Of a DNA stretch of 10,853 nt, positions 7,244-10,853 are shown one piece after another. Location of the stretch: assembly GCA_052315315.1 (NCBI GenBank), contig JBLSDE010000042.1, positions 1 to 10,853 on the forward strand. Direction: 5' to 3'. The position numbers were made by a program, and so were the translations under genes. Source of the DNA: Cuniculiplasma sp052315315. GTDB taxonomy: Archaea > Thermoplasmatota > Thermoplasmata > Thermoplasmatales > Thermoplasmataceae. The first letter of the stretch is position 1. The number at the start of each line of letters is the position of its first letter. Below the pieces are notes generated by a model that was given only the letters and a program-made list of their open reading frames with translations, searched no databases and was not told the origin of the DNA.

Positions 7244-10200
7244 TTATGGACTTTTTCTCTTCCAGATCACTGCGACAACTGCTACTATTATAACAGCCGC
7301 AATTATTGCGATTATTATATAGAGATTGCTTGACAATGTGTTGGAACTTGGTGAAGTCTTTGTTTGAATCAACGTGTAGGTTATGCTTACTGTTACATTA
7401 TTTCCCTTCACATCCACGTTTCCATTCAAAGGAGTGACATTATAGCCACTTACATTTCCAGTCTTATATGAATAAGTTCCATTAGTTACCATAAAGGACA
7501 AAGTGGCATTTTTCGTTGAAACATTCTTGTTATCAAATATTATATACCACATCGTTCCATTGCTTAAACCTTCCTCTTTGAAGGTGACAGTGTACTTAGC
7601 GGGTAAGACAGGTACAGGAGTGAATGTTACGTTAATAGATGTGTTTTTTCCGTTTATCTGGAAACTACCAGAACCATTTGACAAATTATATCCTTTTATG
7701 TTGCCGACGCTGTAACTATAGGTTCCGTTTGTCAGATTGACGTATATATGGTTTGCAGTAGAAAAGTAAATAATAGTTCCAATGGTAACAGACCAGGCTG
7801 TACCTTTTGATAAACCTTTTTCCTGGAAAATTGCTGTATATTTTGTCTGAACTTTTTGATACATTTCGAAGGAAATTGTTATGTTTAATTCCTTTCCTGA
7901 AACAGTAAAGTTACCCATTGAATCAGTTGCTTTATATTCCGAGCTGTTCACCTGGACTGTATAATTGTAGGAGCCATTTGGCAGATTGAAATATATACAT
8001 GAAGTGTTTGAAGAAGCATTCACGCTGTTTGAGGATGTTTTATTTATTATAGTAACTTTCCAATACACACCCTTTCCTAGATCTTGGGCTATGAAATTTA
8101 CCCGGTATTCCTTTACGGGACTGAATGATGCTGTAACACTAAAGTAATTTATAGAATTTTCTGTGTATAATGATTGCTCCGAAGGATTCACATAAACACC
8201 GGATATACACGTAGATGACGAGATTGTTACTTCCGTGTGTATAGGAACAATAAATGGTAGAAATGAAATCGAAGACAAGGAGAATATTCCGGGAAGAAAA
8301 CCGTTACCTGAAAATATTCCAGGAGAAATTTCTGATGAGAAGTTTTGGCCCGAAATTGAAATCCTGGAAGTCAATAGATTTAATCCCGGTTTTTCAAATA
8401 CGAGAACCGAAAAATCTGGTATCTCTATATTTATTTTTGCTCCTGAGGAAACAGTTACATTTGGAAGCCTAAGCACAGTTTCGGTAAATATAATGGACAA
8501 TGCCATGTAGGAATAATAAGTTCCAGAGGGCATGTATGCATATGTGGTCCCGTTTCCCTCTAAATGCATCTCGCCTATAAAGGCTGTATAATTAGGTAAA
8601 ACGGTTGATAAGGAAGAAGATAATGAAATTGGTATTTTGAAGTTGCTGAGAATAAGAACATTGAAAAAACCTATGCGATCAAAGTTTTCTACGTTCAAAT
8701 AGAATCCATCTAATTTCGGGACATTTATGTTTGTAATATTTCCATTATTTTTTATATTCAGATTCTCTGAAACACCAAATATTTGGGAGTTGTTCAGAAT
8801 TATGGATACTTCAATATTGTTTTCTCCCTGAATTTCTGGTACTTTAAAGATAGCAATAGAGGAGTTTGTTCCTGTTATGGAACCATAACCAGAGAAACAA
8901 CTGTTATTGCTGTGGCTTGTTGAATTTAGGTAAATGGCTTCTTCATTTGATGGTAGATTGCGTACCACTATTTCGCCGCAAAGAACATTTACAGACGAAA
9001 ATGAGAAGGAATTGATCTTGGATGGATTTATATTGACCTCCTCAGTATATCTACTTGACATGTTGAAATCGGAAAGTAACACTTTCACCTGGTGATCTGG
9101 AAGTGTGACATTCAGGTAATTATTAGAGGAAAACAAATGAATGTAATTATTAATCGCTGACGATGAAAGATTGAAATCGGATTGACTGATTATTCCCATT
9201 CCAAAGGTTCCATTTTTATAAATCGCCGGAGTGGAGAAATTGACCTGTGAAAAATTCAACGATAGGGATTGGAAGTTGGAAACAAATGTCTCCTCCGAGT
9301 AGTTGCTTTTATATGATTCGTACATTAAATTGAATATGGAAGTTGAGGTAAAACCATAAACGTTCATAGTTCCGGAAGAAGATAGTGAGTTATAATCATC
9401 TAATATGGAGATTGATAAATTCTGATTTGCTGAGCATAAGGTAAGATCTTTCTCACCATTTACAGGAATTGCATATTCTTTCATTGTGGGAATTACATAG
9501 TCATAAATTGAAACACCAGTAAGATTCAAAACCTTTTTTGCTTGAAGGATTTCTGAACCTAAGAAACCATTAAATTGAACCTCAATCATAAAGGTCCCAT
9601 TGGGTAAATATATGGGGGATAACTGAGCATTTGTCAGGGTGATACTCCCAGCGGTTATTATTGTAAATAGACCTTTGATTAATTCCAGACTGTAGTTGGC
9701 TGAATATGGAAAATTTGAAAATTCTAAAACAAATGAATGGAAATAAGGTAATGTAACCGTCTCCTGACTTACATATGAGCCACTGAAGGTCAAAGTTGTA
9801 TTAACAACTCCCATATTAAGCATTATTTGGGAATTATAGGTCCCATTAAGGAGGATAAATTTTGGACTTAATGTGAACATATTATAAAAATTTACTTGCG
9901 TAGATATTTTGTCGGTTGGACTATAGAATGCCAGGCTTTCGGTCAATATTTCTGCTGGAATAATATTAGTTTTCAAATTCAAGGACTCTACATAAAACCT
10001 CGGTAATGTAACTGTATAGTTTAGTGTGACAGAAGTGTTGATGGTTCCATTCAGTTCATTAAGTCTAATCGATTCGGAAGAATAAGATGTATAATTAAAG
10101 AAAGAAATTGAATAGTTATAAATTCCGGAGTTTGTTGAAATATTAAGGTAAGGATTATTTGTTCCCTGAGTCAATCCCACTGATTTATCGGTTAATGTCA

Positions 10201-10504
10201 CATAAATTTCTCCAAGAGAAGAATTATAGTTTTTAAACTTGAAATACACCGTTACGAAGTGAGATGACTGTGGCGTCTTATTATTCTGACTTATAGACAA
10301 TTCCGGCTGTTTGTAAGAAAGTTTATGAACTTCTAAGCCCGACATACCAGAGTTTTCCAGCACCATTTGACTGTTTGCTGCATTATTCGTTAAATTGTTG
10401 CTTACCTTATCCTTCTGTCCCTCAGAATTAATGAAAAAAAGGCCTGAAAATAGGAAAAGCGATACGACCATTACTACCATGATTTTTCTATTTTTTTCAA
10501 ACAT
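7244..10504 (-). CDS. Large sequon-rich surface protein with C-terminal membrane anchor and tandem repeats
   Basis: A 1086-residue predicted extracellular protein. Residues 1-29 form a signal peptide: charged MFEKNRK, then a hydrophobic core VVMVVSLFLFSGLFFI. Residues 1061-1081 are a hydrophobic helix followed by WKRKSP, so the protein is probably anchored with a cytoplasmic tail of a few basic residues. The ectodomain is Ser/Thr/Asn-rich and beta-like, with about fifty N-x-S/T sequons and only five cysteines. Three tandem repeats start near residues 799, 888 and 970 with the pattern KYTVTFKEEGLSNGTMW and a later NGTYSY motif. Upstream, a V-x-L-P-x-F-like motif recurs at prolines 168, 253, 339, 469, 596 and 696, suggesting older repeated modules. 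Similar repeats occur at the C-termini of Thermoplasmatales surface proteins, including thermopsin-type proteases, but no protease motif was seen. A role in the cell coat, adhesion or substrate binding is inference. The start is supported by an ideal TATA box. Confidence 0.93.
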   Translation of the reverse strand: MFEKNRKIMVVMVVSLFLFSGLFFINSEGQKDKVSNNLTNNAANSQMVLENSGMSGLEVHKLSYKQPELSISQNNKTPQSSHFVTVYFKFKNYNSSLGEIYVTLTDKSVGLTQGTNNPYLNISTNSGIYNYSISFFNYTSYSSESIRLNELNGTINTSVTLNYTVTLPRFYVESLNLKTNIIPAEILTESLAFYSPTDKISTQVNFYNMFTLSPKFILLNGTYNSQIMLNMGVVNTTLTFSGSYVSQETVTLPYFHSFVLEFSNFPYSANYSLELIKGLFTIITAGSITLTNAQLSPIYLPNGTFMIEVQFNGFLGSEILQAKKVLNLTGVSIYDYVIPTMKEYAIPVNGEKDLTLCSANQNLSISILDDYNSLSSSGTMNVYGFTSTSIFNLMYESYKSNYSEETFVSNFQSLSLNFSQVNFSTPAIYKNGTFGMGIISQSDFNLSSSAINNYIHLFSSNNYLNVTLPDHQVKVLLSDFNMSSRYTEEVNINPSKINSFSFSSVNVLCGEIVVRNLPSNEEAIYLNSTSHSNNSCFSGYGSITGTNSSIAIFKVPEIQGENNIEVSIILNNSQIFGVSENLNIKNNGNITNINVPKLDGFYLNVENFDRIGFFNVLILSNFKIPISLSSSLSTVLPNYTAFIGEMHLEGNGTTYAYMPSGTYYSYMALSIIFTETVLRLPNVTVSSGAKINIEIPDFSVLVFEKPGLNLLTSRISISGQNFSSEISPGIFSGNGFLPGIFSLSSISFLPFIVPIHTEVTISSSTCISGVYVNPSEQSLYTENSINYFSVTASFSPVKEYRVNFIAQDLGKGVYWKVTIINKTSSNSVNASSNTSCIYFNLPNGSYNYTVQVNSSEYKATDSMGNFTVSGKELNITISFEMYQKVQTKYTAIFQEKGLSKGTAWSVTIGTIIYFSTANHIYVNLTNGTYSYSVGNIKGYNLSNGSGSFQINGKNTSINVTFTPVPVLPAKYTVTFKEEGLSNGTMWYIIFDNKNVSTKNATLSFMVTNGTYSYKTGNVSGYNVTPLNGNVDVKGNNVTVSITYTLIQTKTSPSSNTLSSNLYIIIAIIAAVIIVAVVAVIWKRKSP
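7373..8110 (-). repeat. Three tandem ~75-90-residue repeats within the surface protein
   Basis: Repeats begin at residues 799 (EYRVNFIAQDLGKGVYW), 888 (KYTAIFQEKGLSKGTAW) and 970 (KYTVTFKEEGLSNGTMW). Each then has a polar sequon-rich stretch, a NGTYSY/NGSYNY motif and a final beta strand such as NVTFT or ISFEM. The last two are most alike, which suggests they split from each other most recently. The fold is probably a small beta sandwich stacked next to the membrane anchor. Confidence 0.85.
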
Positions 10505-10525
10505 TATTAAAATATGAATTGGGAA

Positions 10526-10533
10526 TATTTAAA
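10526..10533 (-). promoter_or_regulatory. TATA box of the surface protein gene
   Basis: TTTAAATA on the minus strand matches the archaeal consensus TTTAWATA exactly and is centred about 25 bases before the ATG at 10504. The transcript is therefore probably leaderless; no Shine-Dalgarno is present. Confidence 0.65.
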
Positions 10534-10578
10534 TTTTATTTTTTGGTAATCGTAACTCAATAATAACTTTTAGTTTAT

Positions 10579-10595
10579 AAAAAAGAGTAAAAAAA
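10579..10595 (-). terminator. Double poly-T terminator upstream of the surface protein gene
   Basis: The minus strand reads T7-ACTC-T6 (10595-10579), almost the same layout as the 23S terminator at 1148-1163. It would end leftward transcription coming from the gene or gene remnant at the right edge before the surface gene promoter. Confidence 0.45.
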
Positions 10596-10734
10596 TTATC
10601 AAAACTAATTCTGAGATAAACAATTAGAAAATTACACCTATGAGAATTGGTCTCCCTACTATTTAATAAATTTATTGAAATTATAAAAACACGCAGAAAT
10701 ATCAGAAATAACCGTGAGTTTACATCTATTAGGT
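10596..10734. other. AT-rich intergenic DNA with no recognised gene
   Basis: This stretch is very AT-rich. The only long open frame (leftward, 10529-10747) gives a low-complexity Ile/Leu/Phe/Asn product, runs across the T-run terminator, and starts inside the gene remnant to its right, so it is not called. A weak inverted repeat (CTAATTCT at 10605-10612, AGAATTGG at 10643-10650, one G-U pair) is probably chance. Confidence 0.4.
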
Positions 10735-10853
10735 TTACTCCTTCCATAAAGCGAGTCTTTCACTGAGTTTTTTCATTAACACTTCAGGGTGCTATTGTAC
10801 TTAGAAGTTTTCTGTTATTCTTTTTTCCCTTATAACTGGTGGTCCGTGATTAA
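10735..10853 (-). pseudogene. Tail of a leftward gene, possibly a decayed remnant
   Basis: Entering from the right edge, one frame reads NHGPPVIREKRITENF and then hits TAA (10803-10801). In the same frame, after two codons, TAG (10794-10792), comes HPEVLMKKLSERLALWKE and a third stop at 10737-10735. The second block looks like real protein composition, unlike the surrounding AT-rich noise, so the two blocks could be one gene end broken by two stops. The alternative is an intact gene ending at 10801 with chance coding-like sequence beyond it. I do not recognise the protein; a transposase tail is one untested possibility. Confidence 0.35.

Noticed and set aside
8235..8510. Rightward open frames inside the surface protein gene
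   Set aside because: They are antisense to a clearly coding frame with signal peptide, repeats and anchor, and have no start signals.
10605..10650. 8-bp inverted repeat with a 30-base loop
   Set aside because: It includes a G-U pair, has a long loop and lies in AT-rich DNA, so chance is the best explanation.
10529..10747. Leftward open frame of 72 codons upstream of the surface protein gene
   Set aside because: It is low-complexity, overlaps the surface gene's TATA box and a double T-run terminator, and starts within another coding-like remnant.

Overview
The window looks like chromosomal DNA from a Thermoplasmatales-type archaeon (Thermoplasma, Ferroplasma, Picrophilus or Cuniculiplasma relatives). 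Four things point there. The 23S rRNA has archaeal sequence signatures but stands alone, with no 16S, 5S or tRNA beside it. Several genes have an AT-rich TATA-like box about 25 bases before the start codon and no Shine-Dalgarno, as in leaderless archaeal transcripts. The DNA is AT-rich. One gene encodes a very large, sequon-rich, membrane-anchored surface protein of the kind found in cell-wall-less acidophiles. The lineage is inferred from these features; no database was searched.

Left part (1-1205): the first codons of a leftward gene run off the left edge, preceded by a strong Shine-Dalgarno that is also one arm of an 8-bp hairpin. A possible 27-codon ORF follows, then a rightward mrp/NBP35-type Fe-S carrier ATPase gene. 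This gene converges on the 23S rRNA gene, and the gap holds a hairpin and T-run terminators.

Middle (1180-4410): a complete leftward 23S rRNA gene of about 2.9 kb without an intron. Its ends are flanked by complementary arms. They pair as a 9-bp helix, a 3-nt bulge, a 4-bp helix and a 3-nt bulge on the other strand, followed by a weaker segment and a 12-bp helix. That is the layout of an archaeal bulge-helix-bulge processing stem. The rRNA carries U where most sequences I recall have A2062 (E. coli numbering), and U at 2453 and 2499.

Right part (4411-10853): a small leftward protein gene, possibly NifX-like, is divergent from a class I-type photolyase gene across a 62-bp promoter region containing a small dyad. 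The photolyase gene is tail-to-tail with purM (AIR synthetase, purine synthesis) and overlaps it by 23 bp. A 1086-residue surface protein gene follows, with a signal peptide, sequons throughout, three tandem C-terminal repeats and a C-terminal membrane anchor. The right edge has T-runs and a decayed or ending reading frame.

No obvious multi-gene operon is present: each gene seems to have its own promoter. I see no CRISPR array, insertion sequence or defence cassette. The most interesting signals lie in the rRNA, its processing stem, the altered photolyase active site and the modular surface protein.
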